Shown here: positions 1 to 14,261 of the stretch, piece after piece
Position numbering within the stretch: position 1 is the stretch's first letter
How the letters are laid out: each line of letters starts with the position of its first letter
From: Paragorgia papillata
Taxonomy: Eukaryota > Cnidaria > Anthozoa > Scleralcyonacea > Coralliidae
DNA length: 64,000 nucleotides
Direction of reading: 5' to 3'
Assembly (NCBI GenBank): GCA_035771165.1
Contig: JAWNZC010000468.1
Span: 310,501-374,500, forward strand
Position numbers and translations under genes: made by a program
Notes under the pieces: generated by a model
Seen by the model: only the letters and a program-made list of their open reading frames with translations
Told to the model about the DNA's origin: nothing
Databases searched by the model: none

Positions 1-55
1 CAAACAAACAAACAAACAAACAAACAAACATACATACATACATACACAAGCAAAC

Positions 56-1218
56 AAGTACATAGTTTCACTTGTTTTCAACTCACTTAGTTCTTCTACA
101 TGTTTAGAAGCCGCTGTTGCGTTTGGTCCCGTCTCACCTGGAAGAACTGTTTCAATTGGTATAGTCTCCTCTGGTACGACAGGTTTTGGAGCGAAATCAA
201 TGCTGTCTGTTGGACCTTTTTCACTTAGACCAATCTCGCCTTCTCCTGCTAGCTCACAAGTCACAGCATGAGTGCTTGATAAAGATGTTTTATTTCCCCC
301 CGTCACACCTGGTTCGACAGGCTTAGGACTCATAGCGGCATTGCCTGAAACAGGGCTTTCACTTGGCGATGTAGGAGGGTCCAGGTCTCCGGCACTCTTT
401 TGTGCTGTTTCCGTGCTGCACTCACTACTTGCATCAGCAGATAATCCTGTTGGTAAAAATTACCGGTAAATGAAAGGTTCGCTGTAATATGTTCGTTCAA
501 TTTAAGTCTCGAAATTTGCTACAGTGATCCCGTTTTGTAATTTTTTTTTATACGAAAAGGATTCTAAGATAGAATTTGAAAAATTTCTGTCTTCTAGAAG
601 GATGGGATTAGTTTCAAACACCAGTGCTAATTCCACAGTCAATAACCACTTAAAAGCGATATTACTGGAAATAGACCCTTTATAAAGACGTAAAAAAACA
701 ATATCTTTGATGGACAATGTAAAATCTCCAGTGTTTAACAAAGCGCATAATTAATCAAAATTTTATAGTTCAGAATATATAGAACAAATAAAACAAATTT
801 TATAATTTATATCTACAAAAAAAATTAAAATATACAATTTTATAGCTTATAAACTATAGATGTTTCGTTGATTATTCGTTCTGTTGAACGCGGTGGTGAT
901 TTGAAGTTGTCTCACAAGATTGCCGTTTTGACGTCATGTGCAAGAGGTCTATAACCAGTGACCTTGTCTCGCCGCAAGATCGCAGCGGGCTAACAGGGTA
1001 AAAGTTATTCAGGCATATTTAGTTGCGCTTAAAATATCCATACTAGAGATGTTCTGTTAATTTGATCTTGAAAACTTTTGGTGTGAAAGAAGAACAGTAA
1101 TAGTGTGGTATTGGGTAGTACGGCAGGAACTTGACACGTTGTCCAAATTTATTCGTACAAATTGAGTAGCAGTTTTGAAATTGCAATACATTCGTTGTAA
1201 AAATATTCGGCTGAAATT
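56..1218 (-). repeat. macrosatellite unit 1 (type A)
   Basis: Type A by all diagnostic sites. On the minus strand it holds the P/S/T-rich frame and, at 502-741, a second frame reading SIKDIVFLRLYKGSISSNIA before a stop. The left spacer is cut by the window edge. Confidence 0.9.
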
Positions 1219-1284
1219 AAACAAACAAACAAACAAACAAACAAACAAACAAACAAACAAACAAACAAACAAACAAACAAACAA

Positions 1285-2448
1285 GTACATTGTTTCACTT
1301 GTTTTCAACTCACTTAGTTCTTCTACATGTTTAGAAGCCGCTGTTGCGTTTGGTCCCGTCTCGCCTGGAAGAACTGTTTCAATTGGTATAGTCTCCTCTG
1401 GAACGACAGGTTTTGGAGCGAAATCAATGCTGTCTGTTGGACCTTTTTCACTTAGACCAATCTCGCCTTCTCCTGCTAGCTCACAAGTCACAGCATGAGT
1501 GCTTGATAAAGATGTTTTATTGCCCCCCGTCACACCTGGTTCGACAGGCTTAGGACTCATAGCGGCATTGCCTGAAACAGGGCTTTCACTTGGCGATGTA
1601 GGAGGGTCCAGTTCTCCGGCACTCTTTTGTGCTGTTTTCCGTGCTGCACTCACTACTTGCATCAGCAGATAATCCTGTTGGTAAAAATTACCGGTAAATG
1701 AAAGGTTCGCTGTAATATGTTCGTTCAATTTAACTCTCGAAATGTTCTACAGTGATCTCGTTTTGTAATTTTTTTGTATACGAAAATAATTCTAAGATAG
1801 AATTTGAAGAATTTCTGTCTTCTAGAAGGATGGGATTAGTTTCAAACACCAGTGCTAATTCCACAGTCAATAACCAATCAAAACCGATATTACTGGAAAT
1901 AGACCCTTTGTAAAGACGTAAAAAAACACTATCTTTGGTGGACAACGTAAAATCTCCAGTATTTAATAAAGCGCATAATTAATCAAAATTTTATAGTTCA
2001 GAATATATAGAATAATTAAAACAAATTTTATAATTTTTATCTACAAAAAAAATTAAAATATAAAATTTTATAGCTTATAAACTATAGATGTTTCGTTGAT
2101 TATTCGTTCTGTTGAACGCGGTGGTGATTTGAAGTTGTCTCACAAGATTGCCGTTTTGACGTCATATGCAAGAGGTCTATAACCAGTGACCTTGTCTCGC
2201 CGCAAGTTCGCAGCGGGCTCACAAGGTAAAACGTTATTCAGGCATATTTAGGTGCGCTTAAAATATCTATAGTAGAGATGTTCTGTTAATTTGATCTTGA
2301 AAACTTTTGGTGTGAAAGAAGAACAGTAATAGTGTGGTATTGGGTAGGACGGCAGGAACTTGACACGTTGTCCAAATTTATTCGTACAAATTGAGTAGTA
2401 GTTTTGACGTTGCAATACATTCGTTGTAAAAATATTCGGCTGAAATTA
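1285..2448 (-). repeat. macrosatellite unit 2 (type B)
   Basis: Type B. One extra T in the run near 1638 (four T, three in the other units) joins the frame QVVSAARKTAQKSAG to the P/S/T-rich frame. This is the only unit in the array with that register, which is also the register of the diverged copy at 23.8 kb. Confidence 0.9.
1300..1728 (-). CDS. P/S/T-rich repeated coding-like segment (possible exon), best copy
   Basis: I do not recognise this protein. The minus strand is open from 1728, with the sequence ending around VEELSELKTSET before it runs into the CAAA spacer. It is rich in Pro, Ser, Thr, Gly and Glu, with motifs such as PPTSPSESP, STHAVTC and PIETVLPGETGP. It has no signal peptide or membrane segment. 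A possible splice donor (AA followed by GTGAGT) lies inside the EELSE codons near 1311-1322, and a possible acceptor (TTTTTACCAACAG) lies near 1673-1685, so an exon of roughly 360 nt per unit is conceivable. The diverged copy at 23.5-23.9 kb keeps the frame with in-frame deletions, which supports a coding ancestor. There is no start context, upstream exon or expression evidence, so a non-coding satellite is the alternative. Confidence 0.3.
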
Positions 2449-2609
2449 AACAAACAAACAAACAAACAAACAAACAAACAAACAAACAAACAAACAAACA
2501 AACAAACAAACAAACAACCCAACAATCAAACAAACAAACAAACAAACAAACAAACAAACAAACAAACAAACAAACAAACAAACAAACAAACAAACAAACA
2601 AACAAACAA

Positions 2610-2738
<129 letters not shown>

Positions 2739-2840
2739 ACAAACAAACAAACAAAAAACAATCAAACAAACAAACAAACAAACAAACAAACAAACAAACA
2801 AACAAACATACATACATACATACATACACAAGCAAACAAG

Positions 2841-3998
2841 TACATAGTTTCACTTGTTTTCAACTCACTTAGTTCTTCTACATGTTTAGAAGCCGCTGTT
2901 GCGTTTGGTCCCGTCTCACCTGGAAGAACTGTTTCAATTGGTATAGTCCTCCTCTGGTACGACAGGTTTTGGAGCGAAATCAATGCTGTCTGTTGGACCT
3001 TTTTCACTTAGACCAATCTCGCCTTCTCCTGCTAGCTCACAAGTCACAGCATGAGTGCTTGATAAAGATGTTTTATTTCCCCCCGTCACACCTGGTTCGA
3101 CAGGCTTAGGACTCATAGCGGCATTGCCTGAAACAGGGCTTTCACTTGGCGATGTAGGAGGGTCCAGGTCTCCGGCACTCTTTTGTGCTGTTTCCGTGCT
3201 GCACTCACTACTTGCATCAGCAGATAATCCTGTTGGTAAAAATTACCGGTAAATGAAAGGTTCGCTGTAATATGTTCGTTCAATTTAAGTCTCGAAATTT
3301 GCTACAGTGATCCCGTTTTGTAATTTTTTTTATACGAAAAGGATTCTAAGATAGAATTTGAAAAATTTCTGTCTTCTAGAAGGATGGGATTAGTTTCAAA
3401 CACCAGTGCTAATTCCACAGTCAATAACCACTTAAAAGCGATATTACTGGAAATAGACCCTTTATAAAGACGTAAAAAAACAATATCTTTGATGGACAAT
3501 GTAAAATCTCCAGTGTTTAACAAAGCGCATAATTAATCAAAATTTTATAGTTCAGAATATATAGAACAAATAAAACAAATTTTATAATTTATATCTACAA
3601 AAAAAATTAAAATATACAATTTTATAGCTTATAAACTATAGATGTTTCGTTGATTATTCGTTCTGTTGAACGCGGTGGTGATTTGAAGTTGTCTCACAAG
3701 ATTGCCGTTTTGACGTCATGTGCAAGAGGTCTATAACCAGTGACCTTGTCTCGCCGCAAGATCGCAGCGGGCTAACAGGGTAAAAGTTATTCAGGCATAT
3801 TTAGTTGCGCTTAAAATATCCATACTAGAGATGTTCTGTTAATTTGATCTTGAAAACTTTTGGTGTGAAAGAAGAACAGTAATAGTGTGGTATTGGGTAG
3901 TACGGCAGGAACTTGACACGTTGTCCAAATTTATTCGTACAAATTGAGTAGCAGTTTTGAAATTGCAATACATTCGTTGTAAAAATATTCGGCTGAAA
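2841..3998 (-). repeat. macrosatellite unit 3 (type A, frameshifted)
   Basis: Type A. One extra base near 2947 (GTCCTCCTC instead of GTCTCCTC) breaks the P/S/T-rich minus-strand frame; it is the only unit where the core frame is broken. Confidence 0.9.
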
Positions 3999-4050
3999 TT
4001 AAACAAACAAACAAACAAACAAACAAACAAACAAACAAACAAACAAACAA

Positions 4051-5211
4051 GTACATTGTTTCACTTGTTTTCAACTCACTTAGTTCTTCTACATGTTTAG
4101 AAGCCGCTGTTGCGTTTGGTCCCGTCTCGCCTGGAAGAACTGTTTCAATTGGTATAGTCTCCTCTGGAACGACAGGTTTTGGAGCGAAATCAATGCTGTC
4201 TGTTGGACCTTTTTCACTTAGACCAATCTCGCCTTCTCCTGCTAGCTCACAAGTCACAGCATGAGTGCTTGATAAAGATGTTTTATTGCCCCCCGTCACA
4301 CCTGGTTCGACAGGCTTAGGACTCATAGCGGCATTGCCTGAAACAGGGCTTTCACTTGGCGATGTAGGAGGGTCCAGTTCTCCGGCACTCTTTTGTGCTG
4401 TTTCCGTGCTGCACTCACTACTTGCATCAGCAGATAATCCTGTTGGTAAAAATTACCGGTAAATGAAAGGTTCGCTGTAATATGTTCGTTCAATTTAACT
4501 CTCGAAATGTTCTACAGTGATCTCGTTTTGTAATTTTTTTGTATACGAAAATAATTCTAAGATAGAATTTGAAGAATTTCTGTCTTCTAGAAGGATGGGA
4601 TTAGTTTCAAACACCAGTGCTAATTCCACAGTCAATAACCAATCAAAACCGATATTACTGGAAATAGACCCTTTGTAAAGACGTAAAAAAACACTATCTT
4701 TGGTGGACAACGTAAAATCTCCAGTATTTAATAAAGCGCATAATTAATCAAAATTTTATAGTTCAGAATATATAGAATAATTAAAACAAATTTTATAATT
4801 TTTATCTACAAAAAAAATTAAAATATAAAATTTTATAGCTTATAAACTATAGATGTTTCGTTGATTATTCGTTCTGTTGAACGCGGTGGTGATTTGAAGT
4901 TGTCTCACAAGATTGCCGTTTTGACGTCATATGCAAGAGGTCTATAACCAGTGACCTTGTCTCGCCGCAAGTTCGCAGCGGGCTCACAAGGTAAAACGTT
5001 ATTCAGGCATATTTAGGTGCGCTTAAAATATCTATAGTAGAGATGTTCTGTTAATTTGATCTTGAAAACTTTTGGTGTGAAAGAAGAACAGTAATAGTGT
5101 GGTATTGGGTAGGACGGCAGGAACTTGACACGTTGTCCAAATTTATTCGTACAAATTGAGTAGTAGTTTTGACGTTGCAATACATTCGTTGTAAAAATAT
5201 TCGGCTGAAAT
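4051..5211 (-). repeat. macrosatellite unit 4 (type B)
   Basis: Type B. The core minus-strand frame is open from about 4326 into the CAAA spacer. Confidence 0.9.
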
Positions 5212-5414
5212 TAAACAAACAAACAAACAAACAAACAAACAAACAAACAAACAAACAAACAAACAAACAAACAAACAAACAAACAAACAAACAACCCAAC
5301 AATCAAACAAACAAACAAACAAACAAACAAACAAACAAACAAACAAACAAACAAACAAACAAACAAACAAACAAACAAACAAACAAACAAACAAACAAAC
5401 AAACAAACAAACAA

Positions 5415-5665
<251 letters not shown>

Positions 5666-5751
5666 AACAAACAAACAAAAAACAATCAAACAAACAAACA
5701 AACAAACAAACAAACAAACATACATACATACATACATACACAAGCAAACAA

Positions 5752-6911
5752 GTACATAGTTTCACTTGTTTTCAACTCACTTAGTTCTTCTACATGTTTA
5801 GAAGCCGCTGTTGCGTTTGGTCCCGTCTCACCTGGAAGAACTGTTTCAATTGGTATAGTCTCCTCTGGTACGACAGGTTTTGGAGCGAAATCAATGCTGT
5901 CTGTTGGACCTTTTTCACTTAGACCAATCTCGCCTTCTCCTGCTAGCTCACAAGTCACAGCATGAGTGCTTGATAAAGATGTTTTATTTCCCCCCGTCAC
6001 ACCTGGTTCGACAGGCTTAGGACTCATAGCGGCATTGCCTGAAACAGGGCTTTCACTTGGCGATGTAGGAGGGTCCAGGTCTCCGGCACTCTTTTGTGCT
6101 GTTTCCGTGCTGCACTCACTACTTGCATCAGCAGATAATCCTGTTGGTAAAAATTACCGGTAAATGAAAGGTTCGCTGTAATATGTTCGTTCAATTTAAG
6201 TCTCGAAATTTGCTACAGTGATCCCGTTTTGTAATTTTTTTTTATACGAAAAGGATTCTAAGATAGAATTTGAAAAATTTCTGTCTTCTAGAAGGATGGG
6301 ATTAGTTTCAAACACCAGTGCTAATTCCACAGTCAATAACCACTTAAAAGCGATATTACTGGAAATAGACCCTTTATAAAGACGTAAAAAAACAATATCT
6401 TTGATGGACAATGTAAAATCTCCAGTGTTTAACAAAGCGCATAATTAATCAAAATTTTATAGTTCAGAATATATAGAACAAATAAAACAAATTTTATAAT
6501 TTATATCTACAAAAAAAATTAAAATATACAATTTTATAGCTTATAAACTATAGATGTTTCGTTGATTATTCGTTCTGTTGAACGCGGTGGTGATTTGAAG
6601 TTGTCTCACAAGATTGCCGTTTTGACGTCATGTGCAAGAGGTCTATAACCAGTGACCTTGTCTCGCCGCAAGATCGCAGCGGGCTAACAGGGTAAAAGTT
6701 ATTCAGGCATATTTAGTTGCGCTTAAAATATCCATACTAGAGATGTTCTGTTAATTTGATCTTGAAAACTTTTGGTGTGAAAGAAGAACAGTAATAGTGT
6801 GGTATTGGGTAGTACGGCAGGAACTTGACACGTTGTCCAAATTTATTCGTACAAATTGAGTAGCAGTTTTGAAATTGCAATACATTCGTTGTAAAAATAT
6901 TCGGCTGAAAT
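5752..6911 (-). repeat. macrosatellite unit 5 (type A)
   Basis: Type A. It follows the longest compound spacer (5212-5751), whose CAGA run is about 240 bp (5419-5661). The core frame is open. Confidence 0.9.
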
Positions 6912-6991
6912 TAAACAAACAAACAAACAAACAAACAAACAAACAAACAAACAAACAAACAAACAAACAAACAAACAAACAAACAAACAAG

Positions 6992-8151
6992 TACATTGTT
7001 TCACTTGTTTTCAACTCACTTAGTTCTTCTACATGTTTAGAAGCCGCTGTTGCGTTTGGTCCCGTCTCGCCTGGAAGAACTGTTTCAATTGGTATAGTCT
7101 CCTCTGGAACGACAGGTTTTGGAGCGAAATCAATGCTGTCTGTTGGACCTTTTTCACTTAGACCAATCTCGCCTTCTCCTGCTAGCTCACAAGTCACAGC
7201 ATGAGTGCTTGATAAAGATGTTTTATTGCCCCCCGTCACACCTGGTTCGACAGGCTTAGGACTCATAGCGGCATTGCCTGAAACAGGGCTTTCACTTGGC
7301 GATGTAGGAGGGTCCAGTTCTCCGGCACTCTTTTGTGCTGTTTCCGTGCTGCACTCACTACTTGCATCAGCAGATAATCCTGTTGGTAAAAATTACCGGT
7401 AAATGAAAGGTTCGCTGTAATATGTTCGTTCAATTTAACTCTCGAAATGTTCTACAGTGATCTCGTTTTGTAATTTTTTTGTATACGAAAATAATTCTAA
7501 GATAGAATTTGAAGAATTTCTGTCTTCTAGAAGGATGGGATTAGTTTCAAACACCAGTGCTAATTCCACAGTCAATAACCAATCAAAACCGATATTACTG
7601 GAAATAGACCCTTTGTAAAGACGTAAAAAAACACTATCTTTGGTGGACAACGTAAAATCTCCAGTATTTAATAAAGCGCATAATTAATCAAAATTTTATA
7701 GTTCAGAATATATAGAATAATTAAAACAAATTTTATAATTTTTATCTACAAAAAAAATTAAAATATAAAATTTTATAGCTTATAAACTATAGATGTTTCG
7801 TTGATTATTCGTTCTGTTGAACGCGGTGGTGATTTGAAGTTGTCTCACAAGATTGCCGTTTTGACGTCATATGCAAGAGGTCTATAACCAGTGACCTTGT
7901 CTCGCCGCAAGTTCGCAGCGGGCTCACAAGGTAAAACGTTATTCAGGCATATTTAGGTGCGCTTAAAATATCTATAGTAGAGATGTTCTGTTAATTTGAT
8001 CTTGAAAACTTTTGGTGTGAAAGAAGAACAGTAATAGTGTGGTATTGGGTAGGACGGCAGGAACTTGACACGTTGTCCAAATTTATTCGTACAAATTGAG
8101 TAGTAGTTTTGACGTTGCAATACATTCGTTGTAAAAATATTCGGCTGAAAT
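6992..8151 (-). repeat. macrosatellite unit 6 (type B)
   Basis: Type B at all diagnostic sites; core minus-strand frame open. Confidence 0.9.
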
Positions 8152-8366
8152 TAAACAAACAAACAAACAAACAAACAAACAAACAAACAAACAAACAAAC
8201 AAACAAACAAACAAACAAACAAACAAACAAACAAACAAACAAACAACCCAACAATCAAACAAACAAACAAACAAACAAACAAACAAACAAACAAACAAAC
8301 AAACAAACAAACAAACAAACAAACAAACAAACAAACAAACAAACAAACAAACAAACAAACAAACAA

Positions 8367-8597
<231 letters not shown>

Positions 8598-8700
8598 AAC
8601 AAACAAAAAACAATCAAACAAACAAACAAACAAACAAACAAACAAACAAACAAACAAACAAACAAACAAACATACATACATACATACACAAGCAAACAAG

Positions 8701-9859
8701 TACATAGTTTCACTTGTTTTCAACTCACTTAGTTCTTCTACATGTTTAGAAGCCGCTGTTGCGTTTGGTCCCGTCTCACCTGGAAGAACTGTTTCAATTG
8801 GTATAGTCTCCTCTGGTACGACAGGTTTTGGAGCGAAATCAATGCTGTCTGTTGGACCTTTTTCACTTAGACCAATCTCGCCTTCTCCTGCTAGCTCACA
8901 AGTCACAGCATGAGTGCTTGATAAAGATGTTTTATTTCCCCCCGTCACACCTGGTTCGACAGGCTTAGGACTCATAGCGGCATTGCCTGAAACAGGGCTT
9001 TCACTTGGCGATGTAGGAGGGTCCAGGTCTCCGGCACTCTTTTGTGCTGTTTCCGTGCTGCACTCACTACTTGCATCAGCAGATAATCCTGTTGGTAAAA
9101 ATTACCGGTAAATGAAAGGTTCGCTGTAATATGTTCGTTCAATTTAAGTCTCGAAATTTGCTACAGTGATCCCGTTTTGTAATTTTTTTTATACGAAAAG
9201 GATTCTAAGATAGAATTTGAAAAATTTCTGTCTTCTAGAAGGATGGGATTAGTTTCAAACACCAGTGCTAATTCCACAGTCAATAACCACTTAAAAGCGA
9301 TATTACTGGAAATAGACCCTTTATAAAGACGTAAAAAAACAATATCTTTGATGGACAATGTAAAATCTCCAGTGTTTAACAAAGCGCATAATTAATCAAA
9401 ATTTTATAGTTCAGAATATATAGAACAAATAAAACAAATTTTATAATTTATATCTACAAAAAAAATTAAAATATACAATTTTATAGCTTATAAACTATAG
9501 ATGTTTCGTTGATTATTCGTTCTGTTGAACGCGGTGGTGATTTGAAGTTGTCTCACAAGATTGCCGTTTTGACGTCATGTGCAAGAGGTCTATAACCAGT
9601 GACCTTGTCTCGCCGCAAGATCGCAGCGGGCTAACAGGGTAAAAGTTATTCAGGCATATTTAGTTGCGCTTAAAATATCCATACTAGAGATGTTCTGTTA
9701 ATTTGATCTTGAAAACTTTTGGTGTGAAAGAAGAACAGTAATAGTGTGGTATTGGGTAGTACGGCAGGAACTTGACACGTTGTCCAAATTTATTCGTACA
9801 AATTGAGTAGCAGTTTTGAAATTGCAATACATTCGTTGTAAAAATATTCGGCTGAAATT
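8701..9859 (-). repeat. macrosatellite unit 7 (type A)
   Basis: Type A. The core frame is open and continues through the whole compound spacer as a CLFV/CLSV repeat, giving a 274-codon frame at 8151-8975. The spacer part is certainly an artefact of a stop-free tetranucleotide. Confidence 0.9.
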
Positions 9860-9941
9860 AAACAAACAAACAAACAAACAAACAAACAAACAAACAAACA
9901 AACAAACAAACAAACAAACAAACAAACAAACAAACAAACAA

Positions 9942-11103
9942 GTACATTGTTTCACTTGTTTTCAACTCACTTAGTTCTTCTACATGTTTAGAAGCCGCTG
10001 TTGCGTTTGGTCCCGTCTCGCCTGGAAGAACTGTTTCAATTGGTATAGTCTCCTCTGGAACGACAGGTTTTGGAGCGAAATCAATGCTGTCTGTTGGACC
10101 TTTTTCACTTAGACCAATCTCGCCTTCTCCTGCTAGCTCACAAGTCACAGCATGAGTGCTTGATAAAGATGTTTTATTGCCCCCCGTCACACCTGGTTCG
10201 ACAGGCTTAGGACTCATAGCGGCATTGCCTGAAACAGGGCTTTCACTTGGCGATGTAGGAGGGTCCAGTTCTCCGGCACTCTTTTGTGCTGTTTCCGTGC
10301 TGCACTCACTACTTGCATCAGCAGATAATCCTGTTGGTAAAAATTACCGGTAAATGAAAGGTTCGCTGTAATATGTTCGTTCAATTTAACTCTCGAAATG
10401 TTCTACAGTGATCTCGTTTTGTAATTTTTTTGTATACGAAAATAATTCTAAGATAGAATTTGAAGAATTTCTGTCTTCTAGAAGGATGGGATTAGTTTCA
10501 AACACCAGTGCTAATTCCACAGTCAATAACCAATCAAAACCGATATTACTGGAAATAGACCCTTTGTAAAGACGTAAAAAAACACTATCTTTGGTGGACA
10601 ACGTAAAATCTCCAGTATTTAATAAAGCGCATAATTAATCAAAATTTTATAGTTCAGAATATATAGAATAATTAAAACAAATTTTATAATTTTTATCTAC
10701 AAAAAAAATTAAAATATAAAATTTTATAGCTTATAAACTATAGATGTTTCGTTGATTATTCGTTCTGTTGAACGCGGTGGTGATTTGAAGTTGTCTCACA
10801 AGATTGCCGTTTTGACGTCATATGCAAGAGGTCTATAACCAGTGACCTTGTCTCGCCGCAAGTTCGCAGCGGGCTCACAAGGTAAAACGTTATTCAGGCA
10901 TATTTAGGTGCGCTTAAAATATCTATAGTAGAGATGTTCTGTTAATTTGATCTTGAAAACTTTTGGTGTGAAAGAAGAACAGTAATAGTGTGGTATTGGG
11001 TAGGACGGCAGGAACTTGACACGTTGTCCAAATTTATTCGTACAAATTGAGTAGTAGTTTTGACGTTGCAATACATTCGTTGTAAAAATATTCGGCTGAA
11101 ATT
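9942..11103 (-). repeat. macrosatellite unit 8 (type B)
   Basis: Type B; core minus-strand frame open (9858-10217). Confidence 0.9.
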
Positions 11104-11297
11104 AAACAAACAAACAAACAAACAAACAAACAAACAAACAAACAAACAAACAAACAAACAAACAAACAAACAAACAACCCAACAATCAAACAAACAAACA
11201 AACAAACAAACAAACAAACAAACAAACAAACAAACAAACAAACAAACAAACAAACAAACAAACAAACAAACAAACAAACAAACAAACAAACAAACAA

Positions 11298-11420
<123 letters not shown>

Positions 11421-11522
11421 AACAAACAAACAAACAAACAAAAAACAATCAAACAAACAAACAAACAAACAAACAAACAAACAAACAAACATACATACAT
11501 ACATACATACACAAGCAAACAA

Positions 11523-12685
11523 GTACATAGTTTCACTTGTTTTCAACTCACTTAGTTCTTCTACATGTTTAGAAGCCGCTGTTGCGTTTGGTCCCGTCTC
11601 ACCTGGAAGAACTGTTTCAATTGGTATAGTCTCCTCTGGTACGACAGGTTTTGGAGCGAAATCAATGCTGTCTGTTGGACCTTTTTCACTTAGACCAATC
11701 TCGCCTTCTCCTGCTAGCTCACAAGTCACAGCATGAGTGCTTGATAAAGATGTTTTATTTCCCCCCGTCACACCTGGTTCGACAGGCTTAGGACTCATAG
11801 CGGCATTGCCTGAAACAGGGCTTTCACTTGGCGATGTAGGAGGGTCCAGGTCTCCGGCACTCTTTTGTGCTGTTTCCGTGCTGCACTCACTACTTGCATC
11901 AGCAGATAATCCTGTTGGTAAAAAATTACCGGTAAATGAAAGGTTCGCTGTAATATGTTCGTTCAATTTAAGTCTCGAAATTTGCTACAGTGATCCCGTT
12001 TTGTAATTTTTTTTATACGAAAAGGATTCTAAGATAGAATTTGAAAAATTTCTGTCTTCTAGAAGGATGGGATTAGTTTCAAACACCAGTGCTAATTCCA
12101 CAGTCAATAACCACTTAAAAGCGATATTACTGGAAATAGACCCTTTATAAAGACGTAAAAAAACAATATCTTTGATGGACAATGTAAAATCTCCAGTGTT
12201 TAACAAAGCGCATAATTAATCAAAATTTTATAGTTCAGAATATATAGAACAAATAAAACAAATTTTATAATTTATATCTACAAAAAAAATTAAAATATAC
12301 AATTTTATAGCTTATAAACTATAGATGTTTCGTTGATTATTCGTTCTGTTGAACGCGGTGGTGATTTGAAGTTGTCTCACAAGATTGCCGTTTTGACGTC
12401 ATGTGCAAGAGGTCTATAACCAGTGACCTTGTCTCGCCGCAAGATCGCAGCGGGCTAACAGGGTAAAAGTTATTCAGGCATATTTAGTTGCGCTTAAAAT
12501 ATCCATACTAGAGATGTTCTGTTAATTTGATCTTGAAAACTTTTGGTGTGAAAGAAGAACAGTAATAGTGTGGTATTGGGTAGTACGGCAGGAACTTGAC
12601 ACGTTGTCCAAATTTATTCGTACAAATTGAGTAGCAGTTTTGAAATTGCAATACATTCGTTGTAAAAATATTCGGCTGAAATTAA
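11523..12685 (-). repeat. macrosatellite unit 9 (type A)
   Basis: Type A. A six-A run near 11921 (five in units 1-8) joins the upstream frame NEHITANLSFTGNFLPTGLS to the core, giving the longest frame of the array (11034-11966, including spacer). Confidence 0.9.
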
Positions 12686-12741
12686 ACAAACAAACAAACA
12701 AACAAACAAACAAACAAACAAACAAACAAACAAACAAACAA

Positions 12742-13905
12742 GTACATTGTTTCACTTGTTTTCAACTCACTTAGTTCTTCTACATGTTTAGAAGCCGCTG
12801 TTGCGTTTGGTCCCGTCTCGCCTGGAAGAACTGTTTCAATTGGTATAGTCTCCTCTGGAACGACAGGTTTTGGAGCGAAATCAATGCTGTCTGTTGGACC
12901 TTTTTCACTTAGACCAATCTCGCCTTCTCCTGCTAGCTCACAAGTCACAGCATGAGTGCTTGATAAAGATGTTTTATTGCCCCCCGTCACACCTGGTTCG
13001 ACAGGCTTAGGACTCATAGCGGCATTGCCTGAAACAGGGCTTTCACTTGGCGATGTAGGAGGGTCCAGTTCTCCGGCACTCTTTTGTGCTGTTTCCGTGC
13101 TGCACTCACTACTTGCATCAGCAGATAATCCTGTTGGTAAAAAATTACCGGTAAATGAAAGGTTCGCTGTAATATGTTCGTTCAATTTAACTCTCGAAAT
13201 GTTCTACAGTGATCTCGTTTTGTAATTTTTTTGTATACGAAAATAATTCTAACATAGAATTTGAAGAATTTCTGTCTTCTAGAAGGATGGGATTAGTTTC
13301 AAACACCAGTGCTAATTCCACAGTCAATAACCAATCAAAACCGATATTACTGGAAATAGACCCTTTGTAAAGACGTAAAAAAAACACTATCTTTGGTGGA
13401 CAACGTAAAATCTCCAGTATTTAATAAAGCGCATAATTAATCAAAATTTTATAGTTCAGAATATATAGAATAATTAAAACAAATTTTATAATTTTTATCT
13501 ACAAAAAAAATTAAAATATAAAATTTTATAGCTTATAAACTATAGATGTTTCGTTGATTATTCGTTCTGTTGAACGCGGTGGTGATTTGAAGTTGTCTCA
13601 CAAGATTGCCGTTTTGACGTCATATGCAAGAGGTCTATAACCAGTGACCTTGTCTCGCCGCAAGTTCGCAGCGGGCTCACAAGGTAAAACGTTATTCAGG
13701 CATATTTAGGTGCGCTTAAAATATCTATAGTAGAGATGTTCTGTTAATTTGATCTTGAAAACTTTTGGTGTGAAAGAAGAACAGTAATAGTGTGGTATTG
13801 GGTAGGACGGCAGGAACTTGACACGTTGTCCAAATTTATTCGTACAAATTGAGTAGTAGTTTTGACGTTGCAATACATTCGTTGTAAAAATATTCGGCTG
13901 AAATT
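12742..13905 (-). repeat. macrosatellite unit 10 (type B)
   Basis: Type B. It shares the six-A run with unit 9 although the two units differ in type, so this variant was spread as a dimer or by gene conversion. It has private changes near 13253 and an extra A near 13381. Confidence 0.9.
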
Positions 13906-14079
13906 AAACAAACAAACAAACAAACAAACAAACAAACAAACAAACAAACAAACAAACAAACAAACAAACAAACAAACAAACAAACAAACAACCCAACAAT
14001 CAAACAAACAAACAAACAAACAAACAAACAAACAAACAAACAAACAAACAAACAAACAAACAAACAAACAAACAAACAA

Positions 14080-14154
<75 letters not shown>

Positions 14155-14261
14155 AACAAACAAACAAACAAACAAAAAACAATCAAACAAACAAACAAAC
14201 AAACAAACAAACAAACAAACAAACAAACAAACATACATACATACATACACAAGCAAACAAG

